Shown: one piece after another, positions 15,299 through 26,000 of the stretch
How the letters are laid out: each line of letters starts with the position of its first letter
How positions within the stretch are numbered: position 1 is the stretch's first letter
From: Streptomyces silvae
GTDB taxonomy: Bacteria > Actinomycetota > Actinomycetes > Streptomycetales > Streptomycetaceae
Assembly (NCBI RefSeq): GCF_016745505.1
Contig: NZ_JAERUC010000072.1
Coordinates: 1-43,921, forward strand
Direction of reading: 5' to 3'
DNA length: 43,921 bases
The notes under the pieces: model-generated
Databases searched by the model: none
Seen by the model: the letters and a program-made list of their open reading frames with translations, nothing else
Told to the model about the DNA's origin: nothing
Program-made: the position numbers and the translations under genes

Positions 15299-17371
15299 TC
15301 AAACCTTGCCGGCGCGGAGCAAGCCGTGTATTGCCGCGCGCAGAAGAGAGGCCGAACCACTGCCGTCCGCATATTCGGTAACAGCTGATTTTGCGTGCTG
15401 TGTGATGAACCCTGTGGCGGCGTGCTTGGCACAGCGGGTGGCCAAGACGATCACGTCTGCCTGTCGGGCCTTTTGACGCAGTTGGGAACTTCCTACGCTG
15501 TCGTGGGAAGCGGTCACTTTGAGGCCAGGGACAAGTTGCTGAAGTGTCTCGGTGACTCGATCCAGCACCCGTTGGTCGAGGGAGTACAGCAGGAGTTGGC
15601 GCCCCGTTGCCGCCTTGAGTTCCGCTTCGGCGTCTTGCGCTTCGCCTTCACTGGGCTGGCTCTGCCAGTCCAGTTCAATGCCGAGTTCCGTGGACAGACG
15701 GCGCGCCATGCTCAGGTCGCCGGGGTCCAAGCGCCCCTGGTGCACGCTCAGTGGTAGCAGCAGCGCCAGGGCGAAGGTGTCTCGCGCGTTTGGCTCGGGG
15801 CTGGCTTCCATGACGAGGCGGTCGGCGAAGTCCAGTGCGATGGCGGCTCGTTCGGGGGCAACCCAGCGTTCGCAGGTGTCGGCGAGTTCTTCCAGCAGTT
15901 GTTGGTAAATAGCGGAGGAAGGACTGGACCGCAGCACAATTTCGGTGAGGGCCTGCACGGCCAGCAGGTCTCCCGGGCCGAGCCAGTCGTATGCCAGCGC
16001 GCAGGTGATCAGGGCGCGTGCACTCAAGGGGGCAGGCTGGCCGTAACCGACGCTATCGATGAAGGCACCCACGTATCGCCAGATCTTTGCCTGGCTGTCG
16101 TCAGGGAGATCCTCCAGCACCGTGGCGATGTGCCGGTCGTCTTGGACCGGTGATGGCCAGTCGGCCCACGCTTCCTGGTCCAGGATGCTGGTCAGGTTGG
16201 CATGGCCGTCGGCGACCGCGCTCATCAACTCCGCCCAGGAGGTGGGAGCTGCTGGTGGGGGTGTCGCGTCCGCGTTGTGCGTCAGGGACGCGGGGGCGGA
16301 GGGGACGTGCGTTTCGGTGGGGTTGCTTGTTTGGTGGGTTGGTATCCCGTCCGGCTGGACGTTGTGCAACGTGGCAATAGCGTGGCGAAGGCCCAAGGGA
16401 AGGGATTCGAGCGAAGTGCTCTTTTGGAGAGTATCGAGAACCGTTTGGGTGCTTGCCAGGTCCTCTCGGCTCACTGCGGCAACGAGGAGGACGGTGAGCG
16501 CTTCGGTGGAGTATGAGGCTTGGGCTTCTTCGAAGGGCGCAAGGGCGAGGAAGCCTCGATCGCGCAGGGCTTGTTGGGCGCCTGGCAAGTCACCGCAGGT
16601 GAGTGGTTCTTGCAAGTCGCAGGTGTAGACGGCGTTAAGTACTGCCTCCTTGACGGGGATTGGCGGGTTTTGCCGCATGATGTCGCCCAGATCGGGATAG
16701 TTGAGCAGTTCCTGGTCGAGGCCGAGGCGGGAGAGCCGCTTGATGCGCAGGTAGGCGAGGTTGACTGCGTTGATGCCGCCTTGCGCTGCCAACTGCTCGA
16801 GTGTTGCTTGGGAGGCTGCTTCGCCGCCGGCGGCCAGGGCAGCGTCGAACTCGGCCAGGAGTCGCCCAGTAGGTTTGGTTACGCGCCACAGGCGAGGGGG
16901 GCGACTGGCCAGTGTGTGCTGCATGAGCAGGGCGACGTCGGTCAGTTTCTGGCGGTAGCGGCGGTTGGGTTGGGTTTCCAGGCGGAAGGTGGTTGCTGGG
17001 CCGGCGAGGTCCAGCAGTGCTGACTCGATCGGGTCGTTGACGTCGAGCACGCACGGGCGCACGCCGGCGTTGATGAGGTATGTCGGTCCGGCGAATGCGG
17101 TGATGACGTGGGCCATGAGCGCCGCGTGTGCTTCGTCACGGACGGTGACGTAGATGGCGAAGCGGTCCTGGGCTTGCTGGTAGCGGGGCAGGACGATGGG
17201 CACGTCAGTGCTGCGGCGCAGCAGGTCGACGAAGGGCCGGGCTCGTTCGCCCTTGCGGGGGTCGGGGTCCATTCCTGGCCATGCGTCGTTGCCTGGGCCG
17301 AAGAAGCGTTGAAGGAGGTCGTTCAGGTCTTGTGTGGTCCAGGCCGGGGTGCTTTGGCGTGTGGTGGTCAC
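15299..17371 (-). CDS. dpdD: DpdD, restriction-arm protein of the Dpd system
   Basis: A 690-residue protein, last in the dpdE-to-D operon. The N-terminus has the DpdD-like LNDLLQRFFGPGNDAWPG. The middle is a long helical repeat region. The C-terminal 130 residues resemble a small alpha/beta domain (VTASHDSVGSSQLRQKARQ, ADVIVLATRCAKHA) that could bind a ligand or DNA. The Gly/Pro-rich linker at about residues 335-385 separates two halves. The biochemical role of DpdD is not established; it belongs to the genes needed for restriction of unmodified DNA. GTG 17371 overlaps the dpdK stop by 4 nt. Naming relies on gene order and the N-terminal pattern. Confidence 0.7.
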   Translation of the reverse strand: MTTTRQSTPAWTTQDLNDLLQRFFGPGNDAWPGMDPDPRKGERARPFVDLLRRSTDVPIVLPRYQQAQDRFAIYVTVRDEAHAALMAHVITAFAGPTYLINAGVRPCVLDVNDPIESALLDLAGPATTFRLETQPNRRYRQKLTDVALLMQHTLASRPPRLWRVTKPTGRLLAEFDAALAAGGEAASQATLEQLAAQGGINAVNLAYLRIKRLSRLGLDQELLNYPDLGDIMRQNPPIPVKEAVLNAVYTCDLQEPLTCGDLPGAQQALRDRGFLALAPFEEAQASYSTEALTVLLVAAVSREDLASTQTVLDTLQKSTSLESLPLGLRHAIATLHNVQPDGIPTHQTSNPTETHVPSAPASLTHNADATPPPAAPTSWAELMSAVADGHANLTSILDQEAWADWPSPVQDDRHIATVLEDLPDDSQAKIWRYVGAFIDSVGYGQPAPLSARALITCALAYDWLGPGDLLAVQALTEIVLRSSPSSAIYQQLLEELADTCERWVAPERAAIALDFADRLVMEASPEPNARDTFALALLLPLSVHQGRLDPGDLSMARRLSTELGIELDWQSQPSEGEAQDAEAELKAATGRQLLLYSLDQRVLDRVTETLQQLVPGLKVTASHDSVGSSQLRQKARQADVIVLATRCAKHAATGFITQHAKSAVTEYADGSGSASLLRAAIHGLLRAGKV

Positions 17372-17889
17372 TGATGCTCCTTCCAGCGCTGGGCGAGTTC
17401 GAGGCGTGCCTGGCCTGCATGGCTGCCGCCTACCTTGTAGGTCACGGCTTCGTCGTTCTCCAACAAGCCGCGCACGGTGAAGTTCATTGACCCGGTGAGC
17501 ATCCAGTCACGGCCGCAGATGGTCTTTTCGTGGACGGAGGCGTCTTGCACCACGCGGACGGATTGGGTAGGGGTGCGGCGGTGCAGTCGGGCGAGGAAGT
17601 GGGCGTTGTGCGGATCGGGGCGGGTAACGACGGTGAGGGCGGAGCCAGCGGTCACGATCCGGGCGAGGAGGTCGGATAGTGAGCAGGCGCTGGGAGGGGT
17701 GTCGCCGAACAGGTCGTCGTATGATCCGTGGCTGTTGTCCAGGACGTGGACGTCGCTGATCCAGGGCGAGACCAGCCACATTCTGGGTCCGGGGAAGAGA
17801 AGTTCTCCCATCAGGGCCGTGGCAAGAATGGTGTCGGGGTTTTCACCGGTGGGTCCGCCGGTGCGTACGGGGCGCTGGAGTCCATTCAT
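17368..17889 (-). CDS. dpdK: DpdK, phospholipase D-like nuclease candidate
   Basis: A 173-residue PLD-superfamily protein with one HKD-type motif: H120 and K122 in SVHEKTICGRDW, D128, then GSMN with S134 and N136. A single motif means two subunits must pair to form an active site, as in bacterial Nuc and restriction enzymes such as BfiI. It is therefore the most likely DNA-cutting component of the Dpd restriction arm. The N-terminal MWLVSPWISD is also typical of the fold. ATG 17889 overlaps the dpdJ stop, and its stop overlaps the dpdD start. Confidence 0.85.
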   Translation of the reverse strand: MNGLQRPVRTGGPTGENPDTILATALMGELLFPGPRMWLVSPWISDVHVLDNSHGSYDDLFGDTPPSACSLSDLLARIVTAGSALTVVTRPDPHNAHFLARLHRRTPTQSVRVVQDASVHEKTICGRDWMLTGSMNFTVRGLLENDEAVTYKVGGSHAGQARLELAQRWKEHQ

Positions 17890-20800
17890 TGTGTGGCCTC
17901 TCGGATGTCCACTCGTACGTGCCATTGCTGGCCGTGGCGGCTCATGCTTTGCATTTCTCCGTGTACGCGCATCGCGTCTCGGTCGATCGGCAGGGCCGGC
18001 ACCCGGACGATGGCGTCGGCGAGTGCGGTGGTGGCTTGGGTGTCTGCGGTCAATACGACGGCGGCGTGTTGGGCTAGTGCGGTTTGGTAGCGCTCTTCCC
18101 AGCCTTCTTCGGTGACGTCGATGTGGGGCAGTTGTTCGTCGTGTGCTGCGGTGGCCAGGAGTCGGTCCAGGCTGGCGGGGCGGTCGAGATAGGGCTGGTA
18201 GTGCTGGAGATGGTGGTTGCGGGCGTCGCGGCCGCGCGGCCAGAGCAGGCTGAAGGCTTGGTCGGCGGTAAGGCGCGGTCCCGGGCCGGTGGGCATGCGG
18301 CCTGATCCGACGGCGTAGGCGATGACGCGGGCGTCGACTTCCACGCCCAGGCGTTGTTCCAGGGACTGCCATCCTTCGACCAATGCCAGTGTGCTGGCGT
18401 CGGTGGCGGGAGTGCTGCCGGGACGCAGCAGTCGGGTTGACAGTGCTGCCACTGCGCTGTGGCGTGGCGGGCCGTCGATGTCGCTCCAGGCCTCGCGCAG
18501 TGTTGTCAGCGCTTGGTTGGATTCGGCGGCGGAGGTGTGGGCCCGTAGGGCTGCCATGGCACGTGCTGCCTTGCCGTTGGGTTGGGTGGTCACGTGGCGC
18601 AGGAGTCGGGTGACGGTGGAGTCGACGTATTCGTAGTCGTTGGGGGTCAGTGCTGTTTCGACCAGGCGCCAAAAGCGCCGCGGGTCTTCGGCGTAGTGCC
18701 GGGAGAGCTGCTCGATGACGCCTAGGCCGCCGATGGAGGTTTCGCTGAGCCAGATCGCAGCCGCGTTGTGGCTGTGTGCGGGCAGTTCCACGTCCACGAT
18801 CAGGTCGCCGTCTTGGGCGTCGGGGCAGGCGCGAAGGGCGGCGCTCAAGATGGCTGCGGCCATGGTGTCGGTGTAGGTACGTCGTGCCAGGTCGGCTGTG
18901 CGCTCGGCGATGTCCGAGGCCACGAGGAGGTGTCCGGCGCGGTCGAGTGCGTCGATGACAACGGGTTGCTGGCTGAGATCGGTGAGGGTGGCGATGAGGC
19001 GTTCGTTGCTCTGTGCGGGCGATGTAGCCGGGTCGTCGCGGTAGAGCACGCTGAGGATCTCGCCCAGGTCGTCTCGCCAGGTTCCGGTGGCGAGTGTCTG
19101 GCGGATCGACGCCGGAGCGGGGCTGTCTTCTGCCGAGCCTCGCAAGGAGAACGACGTCAGGTAGACCAGGGCCAGCCAGCCTCGCTGGAATTGGTTGGTC
19201 ACCTCGCTGAGGGCGGCATCGCTGTCGACGGCCTGGAAGAAGGCGAGGGTCCGCCATTGGGGCGAGGTCAGATACTGGGCGACCTGGGGGTGGCTGGTGT
19301 CGAGGGGCGCCGCGGTGAAGGAGGCTGCGTCCACGTTCAGTCGGAAACCGAGTGCGGCCGGTTCCCCGTTCACGGTGTAGCGCACGGTGCGTGCGTCGGT
19401 GGTGCCCCCGTCGTAGCTGACCTCAAAGCGCGATCCGCATGTCATGCGGCGCACCTCGATGGGGTTGCCTGCCTCGTGGGTGGCGAAGCCCACGCTGGTG
19501 ATGCGTTGTTCCCAGGGCGAGGGGTGGGGAATATCGGCGGGCAGGGGGCGTGCGCCGGCTTCGACGACGAGTTGTGAGCCCCACAGAGGAAATCCTTGGG
19601 ACCGGTCGGCGACCTGCTTGTCCGGCTTGCTCAATTGCAGTCGGTGCGGGCGAAGGACGACGACGTCTGACGGTTCTTGGCCGGGGAGGGTTGGGGTCCA
19701 GCGGCCTTCGGCGATTGAGACGGGCACGAGGCTGCTGTCGAGTTCCAGGGTGTCCTGGCCCAGCGGCGGGATGGGCAGCCAGGTGCGGTGGTCGTCGTGC
19801 TGGTGGCCATAACGGCGGCTGATTCTTCCCGGTACGGCCTCGCGCAGGGCTCTGGCAATCGGCAGCAGTTCATCGGCGTTGTCCTGCTCAGCAGTGTTGG
19901 CTGTGGGCTGCGCAGCAAAGGGCAGGATCAGGGCGACTTCGGGCACGTTCAGGGGGTCGAACAGGGTGCGTGTGACGAACTCCGGGAGCATCGCTCTGGG
20001 TTCGGCGCCGGGGTCCTTGTCCTGGAGGACTTGCCAGTCGTTCTTCAGCCGGCGCAGCGCGGTGGGAACGACGCTGAGCAGCAAGGAGCGCGGCTCTTCC
20101 CAGAGCAGGGCTTGTACGTCGTCGGCGGCCAGGTGCAGTGACGCCTTGAGGTGGCGGGCCAGGTCGTCTTGGAGAGCGGGAGTGGTCAGCAGACTCTCCA
20201 GCAGGTGCGCCAAGGCTTCACCAGCGGCTTGCTTTTCCTTGTTGCGGCTTCCCCCGCTGGGTGCGGTCAGCAGCCCTCGAGGGTCGGCCCACCTATGGCT
20301 GGGGCGGATCTTGCGTCCGGCCCAGTCCAGCAGTGATTGCGCTCCTTGAATCTTGATGACGAAGCGATTGTGGACCGGCAGGTGGCGTGCGGGTACTTCG
20401 GGCTGAAACAGCGTTTCGTAGGCCTGGTAGGCCAGACGGTCGCGACCGTAGTCGGAGAGGGTGATGACGGTGAGGGGGCGCATGGCGCGTTGGCGGCCGG
20501 CCCGGCCGCGGCGCTGGATGAAGGCTGCCGCGTCGTGGGGTGCCTTGTGCTGGAGTACCAGTCCCACGCGGGGGTCGTTGAATCCGACCTCGAGGGAGGC
20601 CGTCGCAACCGTCAGGTTCGCTTGGAGATCGACCCCGACGTCCTGGGAGGAGGTGCGTGCGATGCGCAAGGCGTGGTTGGCCCTGCCTGCAGCGAGTACG
20701 TGGCCGATTTTCTCCATGAGGTCCCACGACTGGCCGTCGCGGTAGCGTGCTTGGTGCTGGGCGCGCGTCGGGGCCCGCAACGCTGCAAGAACCGGCTTCT

Positions 20801-22406
20801 TCCCTGGCTTGCCGTAGCGGTTTTGTCCTCCTTCGGCGTCCCTGAGGTCGTCGTAGAAGCGATTGGTGACGTCCAGGTCGTCGGTGAAGAGGAATCCGGT
20901 GGAGCCGTAGAGTGCCGCGTCCTCTTCCGGGTCGAGCATGCGTCCAAAGAGCATGGCTGTCTGGATCGACGTCGACAACAGACTGCTGCCTGCGATCGGA
21001 TCGCCGCGCAAGGCCAGGGCGTATTCGCGGCCCTCGTGGTCCATGCTGTCATCGGTGGGCTGGATGTATTCCACGCGGCTGTCGCGCAGTCCTACCAGGC
21101 GGGCGAAGAAGCCGGCAGCATCGCGCAGGGTGGCGCTCAGGCCGACGAAGGCCACCGGTTTGCGGACAGCGTACTGCCAACGGCGTAGCAGCAGGGCGGT
21201 TTGGGCGCCGTGGATCCCCGAGTAGGTGTGTACCTCGTCGAGCAGGACGAGGGACGGTACTGCGCCGCCTTGCCAGCCCAGCAGGCGGCTGAGCCCGCCT
21301 CCGGCGCTGTTCAGGTTGAGCATTTCGGTTGTAGTGAACAGCAGGTCAGGAGGTGTGTCTTCCTGAGATTTTCGGGTCAGGGCGAGGACGCCGTGGGGGA
21401 TGGTGGCACGGCAGCCTAGACAGGTCAGGCGCTCTTGATTGTTCTGGCGATCAGCATCGCGCCACAGCAGTTCACCGCGCTCGCACGTGGGGCAGGTCAG
21501 GTAAGGGCAGACGGCGCCATCGCGTGTGCGTTTCCAGGCGGTACGGCCCGTGGCGCCGGGTTGCAGGCGGTCGTCGTCTTGGCGGTACGGCGTGTCTCCG
21601 TACAGGGCTCCCAGTCGAAATGGCCGGCGCCCCAACTTCTGCAGGGCAGGCTCCAGTGAGCGTGCGGTGCTCAGTGCCTCGCGCAACTGGTCCCGTAGGA
21701 GTTCCTTGCGGGGATACAACGCGAGCGTGTGCAGGCGGAAGGTGTTGGGGCGGGCGCGCGCGGCCATGGCCGCGAAGGCTGGCAGATAAAAGGCCAAGGT
21801 CTTGCCGCTGCCGGTGCCGGCGCCCACGATGACGCCGCTCGAGTGGGGGCGTTGCAGGGCGCCAGTCACCGCTGCGGTGGCCTCGAACTGGAAGCGGGCG
21901 AGGTCGCGGGCGCCGATGTGGGTTTGCGCCACAAGGTGTTGAACGGCTCCCCAGCCTGGTTGGCTGTCCAGTTCCTTCAGTGCTGTGGCTGCTGGGATGT
22001 TGCGTTGGGGGTAGCGGCGTGGCGCGGTGTGCAGGCGGTAGTCGGCCACGAGTCGTTTGCCGCTTTGCCACCACGGTGTTGATTCATCCCGCGCTTGCCA
22101 GGGAAAAAGTTGCCGCAGTTGTGCTGCGAGTCGGACGGTCTCTGCAAGGCGTGTGCGGTACTGCGCAGGGGAGGTGTCGGGCACTTTGAAGAGCCAGGCC
22201 CGGTCGCGGAACTCATAGAGCAGTTCCTCGCTCGACATCTGCGCAATGTCCGCGGGGGCCTTGGGCAGCAAGGTTTCTATGACGTCGAGGACTTCATGCT
22301 CGGTCAGGGATCCGTCGGTGATACCCCACGACACGAGAGGCAGTTCGCGGTCCTCGAGGGCGTTGAGGACCAGGTTGCAAAAGCGCGCCATCGCAGGTGA
22401 GATCAC
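17886..22406 (-). CDS. dpdJ: DpdJ, large DEAD/DEAH helicase
   Basis: A 1506-residue superfamily 2 helicase. From the N-terminus: a helical region; Walker A GAGTGSGKT near residue 195-203; a Cys4 zinc motif (CPYLTCPTC ... CLGC) at about 300-332; DEVH near 390; SAT (GLSATL) near 422; and motif VI QRRGRAGR near 640. The last part (HSHNAAAIWLSETSIGGLGV) resembles the DUF1998-type C-terminal region found in helicases of several defence systems. It probably moves along DNA and couples modification sensing to cleavage. GTG 22406 is chosen because it overlaps the dpdI stop (GTGA). Confidence 0.85.
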   Translation of the reverse strand: MISPAMARFCNLVLNALEDRELPLVSWGITDGSLTEHEVLDVIETLLPKAPADIAQMSSEELLYEFRDRAWLFKVPDTSPAQYRTRLAETVRLAAQLRQLFPWQARDESTPWWQSGKRLVADYRLHTAPRRYPQRNIPAATALKELDSQPGWGAVQHLVAQTHIGARDLARFQFEATAAVTGALQRPHSSGVIVGAGTGSGKTLAFYLPAFAAMAARARPNTFRLHTLALYPRKELLRDQLREALSTARSLEPALQKLGRRPFRLGALYGDTPYRQDDDRLQPGATGRTAWKRTRDGAVCPYLTCPTCERGELLWRDADRQNNQERLTCLGCRATIPHGVLALTRKSQEDTPPDLLFTTTEMLNLNSAGGGLSRLLGWQGGAVPSLVLLDEVHTYSGIHGAQTALLLRRWQYAVRKPVAFVGLSATLRDAAGFFARLVGLRDSRVEYIQPTDDSMDHEGREYALALRGDPIAGSSLLSTSIQTAMLFGRMLDPEEDAALYGSTGFLFTDDLDVTNRFYDDLRDAEGGQNRYGKPGKKPVLAALRAPTRAQHQARYRDGQSWDLMEKIGHVLAAGRANHALRIARTSSQDVGVDLQANLTVATASLEVGFNDPRVGLVLQHKAPHDAAAFIQRRGRAGRQRAMRPLTVITLSDYGRDRLAYQAYETLFQPEVPARHLPVHNRFVIKIQGAQSLLDWAGRKIRPSHRWADPRGLLTAPSGGSRNKEKQAAGEALAHLLESLLTTPALQDDLARHLKASLHLAADDVQALLWEEPRSLLLSVVPTALRRLKNDWQVLQDKDPGAEPRAMLPEFVTRTLFDPLNVPEVALILPFAAQPTANTAEQDNADELLPIARALREAVPGRISRRYGHQHDDHRTWLPIPPLGQDTLELDSSLVPVSIAEGRWTPTLPGQEPSDVVVLRPHRLQLSKPDKQVADRSQGFPLWGSQLVVEAGARPLPADIPHPSPWEQRITSVGFATHEAGNPIEVRRMTCGSRFEVSYDGGTTDARTVRYTVNGEPAALGFRLNVDAASFTAAPLDTSHPQVAQYLTSPQWRTLAFFQAVDSDAALSEVTNQFQRGWLALVYLTSFSLRGSAEDSPAPASIRQTLATGTWRDDLGEILSVLYRDDPATSPAQSNERLIATLTDLSQQPVVIDALDRAGHLLVASDIAERTADLARRTYTDTMAAAILSAALRACPDAQDGDLIVDVELPAHSHNAAAIWLSETSIGGLGVIEQLSRHYAEDPRRFWRLVETALTPNDYEYVDSTVTRLLRHVTTQPNGKAARAMAALRAHTSAAESNQALTTLREAWSDIDGPPRHSAVAALSTRLLRPGSTPATDASTLALVEGWQSLEQRLGVEVDARVIAYAVGSGRMPTGPGPRLTADQAFSLLWPRGRDARNHHLQHYQPYLDRPASLDRLLATAAHDEQLPHIDVTEEGWEERYQTALAQHAAVVLTADTQATTALADAIVRVPALPIDRDAMRVHGEMQSMSRHGQQWHVRVDIREATQ

Positions 22407-23095
22407 GCTCGCCTCCTTCGGACTTCCAGGTCGCCATCGAGTTGGCACTGGCGCAGCAGCGCGATTTCTGTGTCGGTGATGTCCTTCAGTAGCTGTGAGG
22501 TACCAGATGCCAGGCGGTCCAGGAGTGTCTGCAGTTCCGGCGGGGGGGCCGGTGCGGTGCTGAGCAGTTCGGCCAGTTCAGCATGCGCGTTGGCAAACAG
22601 GGTGATCGCCGATGCATCGACTTCTGCGGTCCGGGCGGCTTTGACGAGGTCTTGGTGCAGTGACTTCGCTCGGTTTTGCTCGCCGATGGAGAGCATGACT
22701 TGCCGGGCCAGTTCCAGTCCGGCCAGTTGCGTCTGCGTCCACTGCCGCCAGGCTTCCTGACTGTCCCGGGCGATGCGCTCTACCGTTTTTTGTACTGCGG
22801 TCGATGCGCGGGTGAAGGCAGCGTTGAGGGGCAAGCCGCCGCCCTCGCACTGGCGGGAGAATGCCGCCAGGCCGGAGTCGACTCCGGACAGGTCGATGTC
22901 CGGGCTTGCGGGTTGCGTCATCAGGGAGCGAGCGATACGGAGGTGGCGCTGCAAGGTGACCAGGTGGGTCCGCAAGACGCTGATGCGTTCGCTGATGCGT
23001 CGCGCTTCCTCCTCTCCCTTGGCTCCCTCGTTGAGACGGCGTGCTTCAGCCTGCAGGCGCTCTGCCTTTTGCAGGACAGACAGGGGCCCGCTCAT
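22403..23095 (-). CDS. dpdI: DpdI-position helical protein
   Basis: A 230-residue protein predicted to be nearly all helix, with an N-terminal charged coiled coil (QKAERLQAEARRLNEGAKGE) and a long middle helix around LAGLELARQVMLSIGEQNRA. There is no catalytic motif. It lies between dpdH and dpdJ with 4-nt overlaps on both sides, the place of dpdI in Dpd clusters, and probably bridges the ATPase and helicase. ATG 23095 is preferred over upstream codons because it gives the ATGA overlap. The symbol is from gene order only. Confidence 0.6.
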   Translation of the reverse strand: MSGPLSVLQKAERLQAEARRLNEGAKGEEEARRISERISVLRTHLVTLQRHLRIARSLMTQPASPDIDLSGVDSGLAAFSRQCEGGGLPLNAAFTRASTAVQKTVERIARDSQEAWRQWTQTQLAGLELARQVMLSIGEQNRAKSLHQDLVKAARTAEVDASAITLFANAHAELAELLSTAPAPPPELQTLLDRLASGTSQLLKDITDTEIALLRQCQLDGDLEVRRRRA

Positions 23096-26000
23096 CGGCC
23101 TTCTCCCTCTACGTTCAGCGCCTGCCACTCGGTCAGAATGTCCTGAACTGCCCGGACGGCTTCGTCGCCGTGGGAGTTGGTTCGAGATTCTGCGTGGTCC
23201 AAGGCAGCGGTCAGCCACGTGTCGCTGGCCACGAGAAACTCCCGCACGACCTGCACGGTCGCGCCACGGTCTCGCGCGGCGGCAGTGATGCCTGCCGCGT
23301 GACGCGCAGCATCGGTGGCGTCTGAATCGTCGACTTTACGCAGGTCGTCCTCGAGTTGGTTGAGGATCTTCCAGTCGACGTCGCGGGCACCTTCCAGCAA
23401 CTCGGTGATCTGCTTGAAAGTTGCCCTAGGGATCGAGATGCTCGCGTCCTCGGCCGCCGCGAGGGCGTCGCGTACTGCGGCCAGGACCTGCGCGGAAGTA
23501 GTACCGCGCGGATGATGCTGGCGAATGACGTCCAACTGGCTGCGCAGGGAGGCGTTTTGGTTGTTGACGACGTCGATCCAGTTGGCGAAGTTCTTGACGG
23601 CCGGTTTCACGTGGTCCGGGGGCGGCTCCTTCCCTTCCATCTGCCAGTCCCACTGCGTGCACGCTTGACGCAACAGCGGCAGAGCTCGGGCAGCGTCGAT
23701 CATGCGCGGTTGCCCGTTGCCCTGAGCCACGCCCAGTGCGTTGCGAAGCCATTCGACCAGGGCGGGCCTGTTGGGGAGGTGGGACTCCAGCAGTTTGTTC
23801 CATGCAGGATCGCGGTCGGCTGCGTCCTGACGCTTCCATGAACGCCCGTCATGGAAGGCTGCCGCCAAGAGGTCGGCCTCGTCCATGCCAGGCCATGCAA
23901 CGCCAGCCAACACAGCACCGATGAGCGAAGCCCTCAGCCCGAGGACCAGTTCGTCGGCGGTGATCTGCAGGCTTGTTTGCAGGGCCGTCGTGAAAAACGC
24001 AGCGTAGCGGTCTGCGTCGGCACTCAACCGGCGTACGTGCTCTGCTCGTTGCGCGGGGTGGCCGTTCTTCATCAGCAGGATGCTGTGCAGGTAACGGCTG
24101 TTTCGCGCGGTCCGCTTGATACGAATGGGTGCGGTCGCAGCGCCGACCAGGTTCTCCGTTGCCCCTTCGATGGAGACCACACGGGCGTTGACGGGCCACA
24201 CGGCGCGGGCGGTGGTTTGAGATTGTTCCGGCATCAAGGGATCGATCCAGCGGTAGCGCTGGACGACCGCGCCGATGAGTGCGGTGCGCAGCTCCAGAGC
24301 AACGGACTGCAGGAGCACCTGGTCCCGAGTGAGCCAGTCATCCACTGCCTTGAGCTTGGCCAGAAGCGATGGTAGAAGGTCTGATTCAGCGGAGACGGGA
24401 TCGGTCGTCGTCGGCGTGCTGGTAACGGTGCTCCTCTTGTCCCCTTCAGCTTTTACCTGGGCTTTCGGTGTCTGTTTGATCGCTGTGCTGTCGCCGGAGA
24501 AGGTGCGGTGTTCCAGGGCAAAGGCGTCGATGACGGCGTTGGGCAGGGCGCCGGCGTGGGTGGGGGCGTTTCCCCAAAATTCCAGGACAAGCTTGCGGCG
24601 AGCGGCGTCCAGGTGGTCCTCAGCCTCGACCACTTCCTGCACTTCGGCAGGCAGTGGGTCATCAACGGCTGCCGTGGGGAACTGAGAGCGGAAGCGGGCG
24701 TCGGGGAAGGAGCCTTCCTTGAGCGCGGTCGCGTGCTCGACCAGGACAGGACGGATCACACTTCCCAAAACGGTGCGGGGGACGAACGCGTAAGGGTCGC
24801 TGCGTGGGGCGGTGGCGTGGATGGTGCGCACCAGCGCAGACTCGTTGAAGGGGTAGAGCCCAAAGCCCTGAGAGGTTGCCCCGAACTGCTCGTGGCAGTG
24901 GGTGATCAGAGGGCAGGATTCGCAGTAGTTGGCGACCTGTCCGTCGTCCGCGCTTTCCAAGGCGTCCCGTCCAAGGCGGGCAGCGTTCAGATACCGCCCG
25001 ACGAACGAGGCGATCTCTTCCTCGCCTTGATCATCCTGGGTGAAGGGCACATTGAGGTTGTAGACGTATCCTGCCGTTGCCCGCACACGGGTCAGGGCGG
25101 TTTCCGGCAGGTCCTTGAAGTAACCCGTGGTGACAGCCATGAGCGTGCGGATGGGCGCCAGGCTTGCGCTGCCAAAGCGGTTACCCGCCTCGATGACCGC
25201 ATCGAGAAGATCTTTCTGGACACCCTGAATGAGTGCAAAGTCTTCGATCAGCAGAACGATCTCTTTGCCCTCGCGGGCATACTCCCGCCGCACCTTGAGC
25301 ATGGCGTCCTGCAGGCGGCCGGAGCCCAGGCTGGCTACCTGCTTGACGGCCGTTTCCAAATGCTGGTTCAGCAGGTCAACGGCAGCCTGCTGCGCAAGGG
25401 GGTTACCCGAGATCGCGCCGACCAGCTTGATCGTGATCTGGGCGGCCTGGTGGAGATCGAGCAGGTCGGTCGGCAGATCGTCGATGGTGAAGGCCATGGG
25501 ACGGTCTGGTTCGCCATCCGCGCGGTCATGCAGCAACTGCTCTGCCAGGGCGGTGATGAACTTGCCCTGGGCGAGCATGGAGGCGCTCACGTGGGGGTCT
25601 TGCAAGATGACGGTCAGGCCGCGGGGGCCAGCCAGGAAACGGGCGTGCTGCGGAACGTCGCGGACCGTGGTGGCGGCCAGGGATTCACTCAGTGCGTTGA
25701 CTAGTCGCCTGCTGAGCGTGGCCACATCCATACTGTCGGTGAAGCGATGGATGTCGTCGCGCAGTTTGGCCAGGTTGCCGTCCTGGACGTCGGCGAGCAA
25801 GGCGTCGATGACGGCACGCAGACTCGTCTTGGCCTTTTCCAGGTAGATGACCTTGCGCTTGGCCGAGTCGGGCAGCGTTTCGCCTACCCAGCGCACCAGG
25901 TGGGACTTTCCGGTGCCGGAGTCACCCACAATCGGCACCAAAAGCGCACCGGTGTCGGATTTCAGTGCAAGGAACTCATCGCGGACGGTTTTCTCGTCGA

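Noticed and set aside
14814..15302. 162-codon minus-strand ORF between the converging Dpd operons
   Set aside because: Its composition is Ser/Thr/Pro/Arg-rich, typical of GC-frame noise. It crosses the terminator and the UvrD relic in a different frame.
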